A stretch of DNA of 64,000 bases from Pseudoips prasinana (GCA_951640165.1 OX621259.1:2418001-2482000), one strand, 5' to 3'; counted from the stretch's first letter, positions 33,460 to 44,022 are shown. The notes: generated from the sequence alone by a model not told the origin. Program-made: numbers and translations.

Positions 33460-34890
33460 TTGTTGCGTGTGGGTATACCTATAATGGTTCTGAGGAATTT
33501 GAAGCCACCTAAACTTTGCAACGGCACTAGGTTTCAAGTCAAAACTTTGCATCGTGTTATAGAGGCTACTAATATGCCTGGATCCGCCCAGGGAGATACA
33601 GTGTTCGTGTCACGTATTCCGTTAGTGCCAAATGATTTCCCTTTTCAGTTTAAAATACTGTAGTTCCCTATAAAAGTGTGTCTCGCGATAACCATCAACA
33701 AATCGCAAAGTGAAACTCTCAAATTAGCTGGAATTGACTTGAGGAAGGCGGGCAGGTTCACGTGGCGTGCTCACGTGTGAATTCATCCCACAGTCTGGTC
33801 CATGTAGTGCGAGGACCTACGTCTTTTGCTGAGCTCCGTAAAGTGGATGATATTGAACATCCCACATACCAGGCCGTTTGCCGAGCACGCCATTTATTAG
33901 ATGGAGGTCAGCAATGGGATGACGCTCTAGCGGAAGCATGCGTGAACGATAGTCCACATTGCGTGCGACATTTGTTTGCCATCTTATTGACCTTTTGTGC
34001 GTTATCGGATGCTAAACAGTTATGGCAAAAGTACCATGACAAGTTTGCTGAAGATTTTATGAGACATGTACAACTAAATACTGATGGAGAAATTCCTGAC
34101 AGGGTACTTGAAATTTGTCACAATAGGTCCTTATTGGCTATTCAAGAGATAGTTATAAGTATAGAAGGGAACCCGATCAGTCAGAGGCTGTGAAAATGAA
34201 CAGGAGGTTTCCAATTTATTGTTAAAAATAGGCGATGGCACATACCCTGTACAAGAAGATAGAAAAGTTATTTTGATTGGTAATCTCTGTTCTTACGTTA
34301 CATCACAGCTAGGAGCTAATTTCTTCTGTGTACGGAGATACCACAAACATGGGAAATCAAGCCGGTTCTTGGCTATGTCAGCGAGCTATTTTGACTCCCC
34401 GCAACGACCAAGCTGCGGCAATTAATTTCAAAATATTGACTCATGCGTCCGGGAATAGTAGAGAATATAGCTCAATAAATACAGTTATGGAAGATGATGA
34501 CGCCACGCACTACCCGATAGGATTTTTGGATTCCCTCAGCACACCCGGACTTCCATCCCACAAAATAGTTTTAAAATCGGTGTACCAATAATTCTCCTCA
34601 GAAATTTATGTCCTCCCAAACTTTGTAACGGCACTCGGATACAAAGTCACAAATCTGCAGCAAAACATTATCGACGCTGAAATATTAACAGGTTGCGGCG
34701 CCGGTGATATTGTTTATATTCCAAGGATACCTATAATTCCTAAAAACTTTCCTACCCCTTTAAACGAGTGCAATTCCCAGTCAGTCTCTGTTATGCCATG
34801 ACGATTTATAAATTTCAGGGCGAGACATTATCCGTTGCGGGGGTGGACCTAAGTATTGGATGCTTTTCCTATGGTCAACTATACGTAGCT
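33460..34890 (+). pseudogene. tandem Helitron helicase relics (outer copy)
   Basis: The same block order as the inner copy, on plus: 33460-33663, 33762-34193, 34219-34425, 34328-34591, then a broken C-terminal end to about 34890. Protein differences include Ile to Asn in the IEAT-MPG block and Gln to Lys in the QEDR block. The middle block also stops two residues earlier. The breaks are shared, so decay preceded amplification of this family. Confidence 0.8.
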
Positions 34891-35074
34891 CCTTGACGCG
34901 TAAACAACCCCAATAACGTTTTTGTGTACGCTCTAGATGGTTCCACAGGTATAATAAAGAAGCACTAAATTAAATTAAATATAAATGTATCGGTATCCTC
35001 CCACAGCGCTTTACACTAAAAAATACATTGTTAAGTGCCGACATCCACGCGTACGAAGTCGCGGGCACAGCTAG

Positions 35075-36109
35075 TTAATAATAAATCCTCAATACTGATC
35101 ACGTGCCTATTAGAAAAAGGCGCCGATAAATGGATTTTATTGAAAGGTTCATTGTAATATTATTATATTTTTATACACCTACACAAGACAGGAAAGGAGA
35201 TTTGCCGCAAATTTGACGTTTAAGACGTTTGATAATTCCATTACATTTCTCAGAATAATTCGATGTTAATTAAAGGCGCGCATAACATATAAAATACGAA
35301 TATTAAAGATTTCTCTCTGGTTCGATAGGGAATTGATCAATCTGTAGGTTTAAATTCTGAACGTTTGCATAATAATTATGAGACCTGGCTGCAGTCATTA
35401 GGCAAGAGTTATTTAGTCATGGTAGAAGTCTTCAGGAGGAACAACTCTGACACTATGGCGGCCTCTGCTGAAATACGGACTAAATGTGAAGATAGTTGGT
35501 ATCGAAAACTTCTATCGTGGAAGAAACATACTTTACTCAACACACAATTCAATCCAGAATTCCCTAGTGTATTGGAAATCTCAATTTGTACAATGTTTGT
35601 AGAACGAGACAGTCATAAAATACTACCTAAGACCCAATCTAAACTTTTATTATTTAAAGGGGACTTCTATCTGCAATTTTTAGAACAGAAACGTAAATAT
35701 GTATGAAACGCCTTGTCGTAGAGTTGCAGCTCGTTTGCAATAAATATGTAAAAAGTTGAGCAACAACGGTCTCAGTTTTCCATAATTTACTAGCGTTCAC
35801 ATACAGTTGGGAATCTTTATTTCATATTTGAACTTAGACATATATTTTAATACAAATTTTCACGTTCGGGCTTTAGGTAGGCAGTAAGAGCTTTTGAAGT
35901 CTTTTATAACATCACTACAATGTCTAGATAATATCAGAACAAAAGAAATAGCAGATGATAAGGACATAAAAAAATCTGGGTGCACTTTTTCTGACATAAC
36001 ATTTTAATTACTATCATCGGAATTCCGAAAATTTTTCTCATACAATTTCAAGCTCTCGCATAATGATCGTTTTTCATAAAAAATATTACAACTAAAGATT
36101 ACAATACAT
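35075..36109 (+). other. unassigned sequence with one 113-codon ORF (35365-35706)
   Basis: The ORF has a mixed, non-repetitive composition (KCEDSWYRKLLSWKKH, LEISICTMFVERDS) and an AATAAA 33 bp after the stop. I do not recognise it, and length alone does not prove it. A ctggctgcag acceptor-like word lies in its start. The rest of the stretch holds nothing recognisable. Confidence 0.2.
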
Positions 36110-36130
36110 AATCATTTAAATTCATAATAA

Positions 36131-37417
36131 TAGGTCTTTACCTATGAAATTGCCGTTTTGTATGAAAAAATTTAAACGAATTTTTTTTCATGAATTTTTT
36201 TATTTGTATTAATCGAAGTAATCACCCATGCAATCAATGCATCTTTGCCATCGCAGTGGCAGTTTATTGATGCCCTTCTTAAAGAAATCAGCTGGACGGG
36301 AGGCAACAAATTCTTCAAAGGCATTTTGTACTGCCTCTCGGGTATTGAATTTTTTTCCCGCCAAGAAGTTATCCAAATTCTGGAAAAAGTAGTAGTCTGT
36401 AGGCGCAAGGTCTGGTGAGTAGGGCGGATGACGGAGAGCTTCCAACCCCAGTTCTTGCAACTTGGAGACCGTCTGCTGTGCAGTATGAGGTCGCGCGTTG
36501 TCGTGCAGGAGCAGCGGAGACGAGCGATTGACCAATGCTGGTTGGAGATGCGCCAGCTTCTCCATCATTGTGCTCAGTTCTTCACAGTACACATCTGCAG
36601 TAATGCTCACCCCGTTTGGTAAGAAGCTGTGATGAATCACACCGGCGCTAGACCACCAAACAGTGACCATCACTTTTCTAGGGGTAAGTTTTCGTTTAGG
36701 GCATTGTTTAGGTGCTGAACCAGGATCCAACCAACTTGCTGAGCGCTTGCGGTTATCAAACAGAATCCATTTTTCATCGCAGGTAACAATGCGGTTCAAA
36801 ATTCCTTCATTTGTGTGTCTGTTGAGCAGTGCAAGGCACGTCTCGACGCGTACTTCGCGCTGGCGATCATTGAGTTCGTGGGGCACCCATTTGTCAAGCT
36901 TTTTTACCTTGCCAATTTGACGCAAATGGACCAATATTGTTTTGACGCTAACGTCGAAAGCTGCTGCTAATTCAGCCGTAGATTGTGTATCATCAGCTTC
37001 CACAACCGCCTTTAATTCGTCATTGTCGACCAAAGTCTTCGGACGACCGCGAGGTTCATTTTTCAGGTCGAAATTTCCAGAACGGAAGCGAGCAAACCAA
37101 TAACAGGTGGTGCGTTGGTTTGTAGTGTTAGCTCCGTAAACGTCGTTGATGTTGCGTGCCGCTTGTGCCGCGTTGCTGCCACGACGGTACTCATATTCCA
37201 TAATTACTCGAATTTTTAACGTATCCATGATGACGAAAAAGATTGAAATGCGATGAAAATGTAACACTAATCAATAAAGAAATGACTACTTTTGGAAAAA
37301 AGAATCCATGTTTTTAAAATAAAATTAATTTGAAATTAGAATTCTTAGCCAAACAAAAATTATTTTGATTTGAAATGGCCAGTACTGCAGAACGGCAATT
37401 TCATAGGTAAAGACCTA
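36131..37417 (-). mobile_element. mariner element copy B (cecropia-type), full length
   Basis: It has the same ends as copy A, TA on both sides, 1287 bp including the TA pair. It is nearly identical to copy A and its gene is intact. Confidence 0.95.
36209..37228 (-). CDS. mariner transposase, apparently intact
   Basis: The gene has 339 codons from the ATG at 37228, chosen because MDTLKIRVIMEYEYRRG aligns with the start of SETMAR-type transposases. An upstream in-frame ATG would add 13 residues. It has an HTH region (residues about 10-110, including VSVKTILVHLRQIGKVKK), the linker WVPHEL, and a DD34D core: Asp in VTCDEKWIL, Asp in LLHDNARPH and Asp in YSPDLAPTDYYFF. It ends CIDCMGDYFD, as many mariners do. 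With intact TIRs and an almost identical second copy at 382-1665, recent or current activity is plausible. Confidence 0.95.
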   Translation of the reverse strand: MDTLKIRVIMEYEYRRGSNAAQAARNINDVYGANTTNQRTTCYWFARFRSGNFDLKNEPRGRPKTLVDNDELKAVVEADDTQSTAELAAAFDVSVKTILVHLRQIGKVKKLDKWVPHELNDRQREVRVETCLALLNRHTNEGILNRIVTCDEKWILFDNRKRSASWLDPGSAPKQCPKRKLTPRKVMVTVWWSSAGVIHHSFLPNGVSITADVYCEELSTMMEKLAHLQPALVNRSSPLLLHDNARPHTAQQTVSKLQELGLEALRHPPYSPDLAPTDYYFFQNLDNFLAGKKFNTREAVQNAFEEFVASRPADFFKKGINKLPLRWQRCIDCMGDYFD

Positions 37418-37450
37418 ATATGATTTATAATATTATGAATTTAAATGATT

Positions 37451-37713
37451 ATTGTATACACTTTGTTTTTACTACTATTTGTGTTTATATTTTTGTTTAT
37501 ACTAATAATCTAAATTCATAATCATTCGAATACATAACAATGATAATTGTAAACGTGTTTTCATTATATTCATACATTTGTTTTTTACTAAATAAAAGGT
37601 ACAATAAAAGTAGCATAAATAAAACAGAAGGTGAAGTTAAAAATTCGACTCTAGTGAAAATCGAATTGGTACCAGAAACGAGATGCTACCAGACAAGTAG
37701 GTTAGGTTAGGTT
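37451..37713. other. AT-rich sequence with gttaggttaggttag at its end
   Basis: No gene. The taggt repeat at 37698-37715 belongs to the GC-rich repeat that was the R1 LINE target. Confidence 0.4.
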
Positions 37714-37728
37714 AGAACGGTAATCACA

Positions 37729-38478
37729 GTGCGATCCATGGCTCTCTATGGGGCGCCCGTCTGGTCATATCGCCTGACGGACTCCTCACGCTGCAGGGCT
37801 ATGCTAAATAGCCTGCAGCGAGTGATAGCCATAAGGATCGTACGGGGTTACCGGACTATATCTTTAGAGGCGGCCACTGTTCTGGCGCGTTTCCCACCAT
37901 TTGATATTCTGGCTGGCATTGACAAGGAAGTTTATGATGGAACCCATGTTCGTGCCTGCCACGGTTCGGGTGGGGACATTCCAAATGAGTTGACTGAAGT
38001 GCGGCGGAATGCGCACCGACGTGCTCTTGAAATATGGCGGGAGCGGCTAGAACTGCCGCGAAATTCTAGCCAACGCGCCGTTGGTGCCGTTCTGCCCAGT
38101 CTCGACGCCTGGTTGGAAAGTAGGCAAAGTGTGACCTACAGATTGACTCAGATACTTACCGGACACGGGTGTTTCGGTAAGTATTTGAATCGTATAGGAA
38201 GGGAGTTGACGACACAGTGCCATCACTGTGGGGATGGCGAGGACTCAGCCCAGCATACGCTCCAAGAGTGCCTAGCTTGGGAGGCTGAGAGGGGAGTCCT
38301 GGTTGCACGGATCGGGCGCGATCTTTCACCGCCAGCTGTTATTATGGCTATGCTGACGGATAATGCAAGCTGGAAGGCAGTGGCTTCTTTCTGTGAAGCT
38401 GTAATGCTACAGAAAGAGGCCGCTGAGCGGCAACGAGAAATGGCTGATCCCACCCGCAGAAGAGTGAGGCGCCAGTGA
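37729..38478 (+). pseudogene. R1-type reverse transcriptase C-terminal region
   Basis: 249 open codons start exactly at the truncation point. They include the RT thumb (ALYGAPVWSY, LNSLQRVIAIRIVRGYRT) and a terminal zinc knuckle CHHCGDGEDSAQHTLQEC (C-x2-C-x8-H-x4-C), a hallmark of R1-clade ORF2. The EN and RT catalytic motifs are missing because reverse transcription stopped early. The open frame has high GC compared with its neighbours and no stops, so the insertion is young. Confidence 0.85.
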
Positions 38479-38935
38479 TGTGGCATAAGCCATTACTCCG
38501 GAGAGATTGGCACCGGAGAAAAGTTCGGTGCGAGTGTGGAGGGTGGCTCTGGTGGCCATATCTAATGGCTCTCTAGGTGCCACCCCCGGGTTCACAGGTG
38601 GTTGGAGTGGGGACTCCGACCGCCCTTGTCCTTAAGGAGGTGGGCCTGGGAAGAGGCGATTTGTGGCAGCTGCAAGTCGCCTATGCATAAAATATGCAAC
38701 GAGGGCTTCACGCCCCGGGAGGAGTCTATCTTTAAACGCATAGGTGCAGGTGGTGGTTCCGGATGGCATGGTTCGAGTTCCCGGAGCCATCACTATAAGC
38801 ATCTCGAGGCTAGGCTGCCGTGGTGGTTTTTAGTGGGTAACCCTGTGGACTCCCACGTACCCCGTCGTCTCCCCCAAACGGCGTGGACCTATAAAAGGTT
38901 TCCACCACGAAAAAAAAAAAACAAAAAAAAAAAAA
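37729..38935 (+). mobile_element. 5'-truncated R1-clade LINE with poly(A) and target duplication
   Basis: The element runs from a truncated RT to an A-rich tail (38908-38935). It is flanked by the 15-bp duplication agaacggtaaYcaca (37714-37728 and 38936-38950, one mismatch). The 3' UTR of about 430 bp is GC-rich, unlike its surroundings. Confidence 0.9.
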
Positions 38936-39027
38936 AGAACGGTAACCACAACAACGCGCGAGCCGAGCGAGCGAGCGTGCCGCGGCAGCGGCCGGTGAAG
39001 CGTACTGTATGGCTGACGGCATGTAAT

Positions 39028-39516
39028 ATCACCACTCCATCTAATCCGAACTTCAGTATTAATTGTGAAATTGCTTTTCCCCTGTGAACTTTGGTGTTGC
39101 ACAGGGCGGGCACTGAGATGTTCCATGGAGTTACCAGAGTCTTCTATATTGTAGCAAGCATACTTGCTTTGCTACCAATTTACTTAGAGTCGTATCGAGT
39201 ATTTCTTACAATGGCATACTGGGTCAAACGCTAGCTCAAAGCCCGAACAAAAATCAGCAGTGGTGGCGAGCACTTATATAAACTACTACAAATTTATTTC
39301 AAATAATAAACAAAATGACGTGTGGGACCAGCGTTTACAATAGCCAGGCTCTGTGGCGGTGACACATCCTGTGCTCTCCGATGAAAGCTGCTTTCATCGG
39401 AGAGCGTCATGGACTTCCACCCTAGAAACTGGCTCCAGTTGCCATCACACAAACACAAAACACCGAAATTCTCTGATGAAGAGCAATTTCACAATTAATT
39501 TCGGGGTTGTGATGCA
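39028..39516. repeat. inverted-repeat element containing a hairpin
   Basis: attaattgtgaaattgc at 39058-39074 and its reverse complement at 39484-39500 are flanked by further imperfect pairing (catgtaatatcac / gtgatgcatg). The centre holds the 33-nt hairpin at 39373-39405. Confidence 0.55.
39373..39405. repeat. perfect 16-bp hairpin, 1-nt loop
   Basis: gctctccgatgaaagc, t, then gctttcatcggagagc. Confidence 0.9.
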
Positions 39517-39849
39517 TGTGGCCACGCGCTGCTGAAGTATTTTGCAAGATTATTTGACGGACGCCTTGATATCCACTCAAGACACGACCTCAAGGCAGGG
39601 TCCTATACCTAGGTAGCTAGAGAAAGCCGCAGATTAGCTAGGGTTGGTTCCTCAGCGGCAAGGATCGTGTTGGCCCCTTAACACTTGATCGGTGATCCCG
39701 GGCAAGTGATCACACCCTCATTTAGAATTCCATCTTTTTACTCCAATGGCCCCTTGAGGTGTGGCCCTCAGGTATTAGTCGCTAAAATTAAGCTATTGGT
39801 TGAGAGCCTACTGCGCTAGCCAACTGCTCGTTGGCTTCTTTTTTTTATA
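39517..39849. other. possible LINE 3' UTR debris
   Basis: A GC-balanced stretch with direct words such as gtgatcccgggcaagtgatc. It ends in a T-run near 39840. No ORF supported. Confidence 0.3.
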
Positions 39850-40833
39850 AAAAAATAAAATTAAAAAAGGTTTTTATTCACGTAGACTTTAAAAAAGCGC
39901 TTGTAAATAGTCAGAACATGTTTGTAGTAATATAGTTGTATACATTAGATATTATTTCTAGTAACATAGATATTTAGGTACATCTTGTATGAAAACATTT
40001 ATAAAATTTATTTTATTACAGAAATGATATTTAGCTAGCTCGTATCAAGTTATTGTCAAGAGATTATGTTTAATTATCTAGTTTAAGTCTAATATTTTTA
40101 CTACATATTGTCAATGGTTCTGTCTATATTAAAGGTATTATTATTATGACGGACCTTGTGTTAATAACGACGGTCGCGCTTTAATGCTACCACCGGATCC
40201 AATGCGCCCCAACTGAGAAGACCCAGCGAAACAAACTCAGTGGGTTCATCTACTACCGGTTTCAACACGACCCAGTTGAGACGGTCCGGCGAAACATACT
40301 CAAGCGGGCATGAACACGGGATTTGGTCCAATTAGAGTAATTATTTAGTAGGCAAACACAATATATGCTCGATCGGTTGTCTGAAAGCTTATTATTTTAG
40401 ATTATATTTAGGTATACAAAAGAAAAACTTCGAAACAATAACATTATTCATTTTGAGACAGAGTCAATAATTTTAAATTAAGTATATGATAGCAATCATT
40501 TACAGATAGTTCACGTAACACAGCAGATCAGTCATGTCTATATGGCTACAAGATCTCCAGCGAGCAATGTGCAGGTAGGAAGTGAGAGCCAGACGTCTTT
40601 GTGATCGATGTACTCTTTAGTGGTGTAATAACCCCTAGCCATAAGTATACGTTTAATATGTGTTTTAAAACTTGTGTCAGGCACATCAGTAATTTGAGTA
40701 GGAAGCTTGTTATAAAACCTAATACAATTTCCTAAAAATGATTTATTAGTTTTGCTTACTCTAAAGCCTGGCATGGCTAGTTTGTTTTTATTCCTAGTAT
40801 TTATATTATGCAGTTCACTTTTCTTTTTATATT
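39850..40833 (-). mobile_element. 5'-truncated copy of the LINE at 4892-13275
   Basis: The whole segment is the near-identical reverse complement of about 12290-13260, covering the ORF2 C-terminal domain and the complete 3' UTR. It stops at ttctttttat (40833). Confidence 0.9.
40538..40831 (-). pseudogene. LINE ORF2 C-terminal fragment
   Basis: The last about 95 codons of ORF2 (MPGFRVSKTNKSFLGN, MARGYYTTKEYID, ending LLAGDLVAI). Only two residues differ from the copy at 12350-12583 (L/V and D/H), so both copies are young. Confidence 0.85.
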
Positions 40834-41181
40834 GTAATATAATAGTACAAAATTTAAAAATAATAGCTGACTAACTTGTAATTTATTTTGCTTCACGTCT
40901 GCCTAAAAGGTTTTAAATAATGATAGTTCCTACTAATAAAATTCTATGAGTAATATTTTTTATTAAATCAGAATTATGCTCACTGCCGAAGCAAAAAAGG
41001 CTGTGCAGGCAGCACGCGCCGCGGTTTCGTTAGGTTTTGTCTCTGGAGCTTTAAGCGACGGTGGCCTGCCCCTACTTTCTATTACTGGTTACAGCTACCA
41101 TTTAATATATATTTTAACTGAATGTCATGTACAATTTTATTAACATTCTATTTCAAAGTATATAGTAGTGAATAACAATCC

Positions 41182-41400
41182 TAATATCCTGGGACATTAT
41201 TCACACACGACTATCCCAAACTAAGCAGAGCTTTTACTATGGAAACAAGATAACTAATATACTATATATACTTCTTTTTTTTGTAAATACATACTTATAT
41301 AGATAATTACACCCAAACTCAGGACAAACAGACATGTTCATGCACACAAATATCTGTCCTGGGCGGGAATCGAATGGCGTAACAGGCAAGTATTTACCAA
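41182..41400 (-). repeat. tRNA-derived SINE, family B
   Basis: Reverse copy: tail cctgggacattattcacaca, body attacacccaaactcaggac, degenerate head gggcgggaatcgaa. Confidence 0.75.
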
Positions 41401-41608
41401 ACAAGCTGAATAGGAAGATGAAACAGTTCGATGATTTGAGTATAATACAACATAAATAAGTCAACTTCCTTGAAGAGATTTATCTAAGGATTGATTTATA
41501 AGCGTTTTATATGTATACGGAATCCTATATCTTCTTACTACGCGATTGTGGCCTATATAAGCCTCTATCAGAATACCAGCGCTGGTAATATGAATTGCCG
41601 TAGCTAAT

Positions 41609-41845
41609 CACCGTAGCCTAGTTGGTAGTGCTCCTGCCTACGAAGCTGGTGGTCCTGGGTTCGAATCCCGGTAAGTGCAAATATTTGTGTGATGAGCATG
41701 AATATTTGTTTCTGAGTCATGGATGTTTTCTATGTATATAAGTATTTACCTATCTATATAAGTATGTATATCGTCGCCTGGTACCCATAGTACAAGCTTT
41801 GCTTGGTTTGGGGCTAGGATGATCTGTGTGACATTGTCTATAGAT
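41609..41845 (+). repeat. tRNA-derived SINE, family D
   Basis: A good A box (tagcctagttggtagtgc) and a perfect B box (ggttcgaatcc) head a tail that shares tatataagtatgtat and agtacaagcttt with family B. It is not a tRNA gene because the cloverleaf does not close and a SINE body follows. Confidence 0.75.
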
Positions 41846-42566
41846 GTTATTTTGATTGTCTGTAGATATTATTTTTTTAATGCTGAATTAGGGGCATTTT
41901 TAACTCTCAACGAAATTTTTCTTTTATTTTTACTATGAATAGTAATATTTATCAATCTCAATGTCATATCTATCAATATAAAAATCAATGGCTGTTCGTT
42001 AGTCTCGCTAAAACTCGAGAACGGCGGACGGTCGTTAAATGTTCGTGGAGGTCTAGGGAAGGTTTAAAAAGTGAGAAAAATTCGAATAACTGCCGGGAAA
42101 ACCTTAAATACAGCCCTTTGCTTTTCCCCATATAAACGTTTTGTAAAACAAAAGTTTAGGACTTTTATTTATCGATTGAGGCAGTACGAAGTGTGCCGGG
42201 ACAGCCAGTCAAAAATAAACATTTCATTTCATTTAGAAAATGCCACCATGGTAACTTATAAAAACTGCAATTAATATTTCAAAAGCTTAACTTATAATAA
42301 TTAAACGCTTGTCTTTTAATTTATTATCCGTAATTAATTATTTATCTTGGCATGGGGAATATTAAAACTCTAAGCATGTCTCAAAGGTAAGTAAATTTAT
42401 TTTTATGATCTTAAGATGCAAATTAAATCTTATTCAGAACTGAATTAAAATTATGAAGGCACTTTGGAGCATTTGTGGGATTTATTTCTCTGGAATAATC
42501 AAATAATTACTTAAGTAATGGAATCAGGTGTTACTTTCTTTACTCAGGCGGAAATCCATAACAATC
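41846..42566. other. no gene seen, repeat scraps
   Basis: The words ctcgctaaaactcgagaacg (41.99-42.02 kb) belong to a repeat common in such genomes, but I cannot place its ends. The ORFs here are weak. Confidence 0.3.
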
Positions 42567-42687
42567 AAATGTGCACATGCAAGAAGGACAATATAAAAAA
42601 GCAAATTACATGCGCCAGTACGATACCCAGTGTGGGTATCGTACTGGCGTTGCTTTTTTATATTGTCCTTCTTGCATGTGCACATTT
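42567..42687. repeat. near-perfect 55-bp hairpin with one 8-nt bulge
   Basis: Outer stem: 38 bp exact, beginning aaatgtgcacatgcaagaag on the left and ending in its complement on the right. Inner stem: cgccagtacgataccca with tgggtatcgtactggcg (17 bp exact). The loop is gtg. Only attacatg on the left arm is unpaired. Confidence 0.92.
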
Positions 42688-42926
42688 TGCGGGCGGGGAG
42701 GGCTGTGCAAATTGCATCCCGGCATGATTAAACTGACAATTAGCGGAATTAACACTACATATTGATATTGTATTTTGAAATAATTACTTAGCAATTTTTT
42801 TATTTCAAGGTTCTAACTTATGGGCATTTGTGGTGAACAGAGTGCTTGACCGAAAATTTGATATATTATTCAGTAGACATTAAGCTGGACACTACCAAGA
42901 TAGTTCGTGGAAGCATACCTGATAGA

Positions 42927-43166
42927 ATAATAATAATATATCCTGGGACATTATTCACACACGGCCATCTGCACCCCAAATTAAGCAGAGCTTGTGCTTG
43001 GAAATAACATAACTGATATTCAAATTTTCAACTACAGTATGTATTTACAAAAGAAAAGTAGTATATGGAATATATCAGTTATCTGGTTTCCATAGTACAA
43101 GATCTGCTTAGTTTGGGATCAGATGGCCGTGTGTAAATAAGGTCCCAGGATATTACTATTACTATA
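42927..43166. repeat. two SINE family B tails in inverted arrangement
   Basis: The minus tail (tcctgggacattattcacac) at 42927-43019 faces a plus tail ending gtcccaggatatta at 43036-43166. Both lack the tRNA-like head. Confidence 0.7.
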
Positions 43167-43285
43167 ATTTCCAATAAACACCTCCAAACATAAATTCTAC
43201 TTATAGAATGTAAGAAAAATCAAAATAATATTTATATTTTAATAACTACACATTAAAATTATGTAAGATTTGAAAATAAATGGAA

Positions 43286-43560
43286 AGACCAGCCAAGTGC
43301 GAGTCGGACTCGCGCACGAAGGGTTCCGCACCATTATCTATAAAAACGAGCTCTATGGGAGCTCCCTTAAATATTTATTTTATTTTGTTTTTAGTATTTG
43401 TTGTAATAGCGGCAATAGAAATACATCATCTGTGAAAATTTCAACTGTCTAATTATCACGGTTCATGATATACAGCCTGGTGACAGACGGACAGACAGAC
43501 AGACAGCGAAATCTTAGTAATAGGGTCCCGTTTACACTTTGGGTACGGAACCCTAAAAAT
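43286..43560 (-). repeat. full copy of the ttagggttccgt ... ttggccggttt repeat
   Basis: Reverse orientation: cagccaagtgcgagtcggac at one end and gggtacggaaccctaa at the other. Internal words are aaaatttcaactgtctaatt and a run of gacagacggacagacagaca. Confidence 0.8.
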
Positions 43561-44022
43561 TAAGAAAGAAGCCACATGATCGTGTTTCTGAAGACTGAAA
43601 ATGAACCTATTAGGGATATTCACAACTTCAAGAGCCTTTTGAGGTGTTCATCTGTATTCAGTTCGCAGTCCCTGTAATACCGTGTTCAGTGTTTACGGAA
43701 CGTTTGGCTACTGCCTTTGATTGCGTTGAAGTGTTCACGTATACGGACGACGTGTCGTGTCGGGACCACCTAACCACTAACCGGCAATTAGAATCTTAAC
43801 TCAATGCCCTGCTTCACAGATTCTTGTGTTCAATTTACTCAAAGATTTAAAAAAAATACGAATGGTCAGTGGTTACCCAAATGTCAGAGTTGTTCGATGT
43901 AGATATTTAGACTATTTTCTTTTTCTGCGTGAGAGATATTTTCATCATACGGTATTGTTATATCCAAAAAGGTGTACCAAAAATGGCTTTTTTATTTGGA
44001 TTTTTATATGATTATTACTCTC
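43561..44022. other. no gene seen
   Basis: It contains a fragment related to the 5S-like SINE tail (ggtcagtggttacccaaatg at about 43863). No ORF supported. Confidence 0.35.

Larger units (their letters stand above)
29547..35074 (+). mobile_element. outer Helitron, split by a second Helitron
   Basis: The plus-strand Helitron starts TCTATACATATAATAAATCT after an A (29546). It ends with the hairpin ccacgcg-tacgaagt-cgcggg, then cacagCTAG before a T (35075). Its own sequence is 29547-29929 plus 32697-35074, about 2.76 kb. Removing the insert rejoins attatata to ttatgacatc exactly as the intact inner copy reads. There is no target duplication, and the insertion point is A|T. It carries helicase relics but no visible Rep domain. 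Confidence 0.9.
36110..37450. mobile_element. palindromic repeat split by mariner copy B
   Basis: aatcatttaaattcataat (36110-36128) and its exact reverse complement (37432-37450) lie on either side of the mariner. The pre-insertion site was therefore a small hairpin or MITE with at least 19-bp arms. Confidence 0.65.

Noticed and set aside
37698..37715. Three TTAGG-like units resembling the insect telomere repeat next to an R1-clade LINE
   Set aside because: The same taggttaggtta word occurs in the interspersed MITE at 23.77 kb together with the shared GC-rich core. It is part of that repeat and not a telomere or a TRAS/SART site.
38602..39126. Several overlapping ORFs of 70-160 codons
   Set aside because: They lie in the GC-rich 3' UTR and poly(A) tail of the R1 LINE and read low-complexity lysine or phenylalanine runs.
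41609..41690. Possible tRNA gene with good A and B boxes
   Set aside because: No acceptor stem closes around the boxes and a SINE body follows directly. The same holds for 61127-61200 and 57345-57420.
42340..42395. Short ATG stretch followed by gtaagt, a possible first exon
   Set aside because: Only about 35 coding bases, with no promoter or conservation evidence. It cannot be told from chance.
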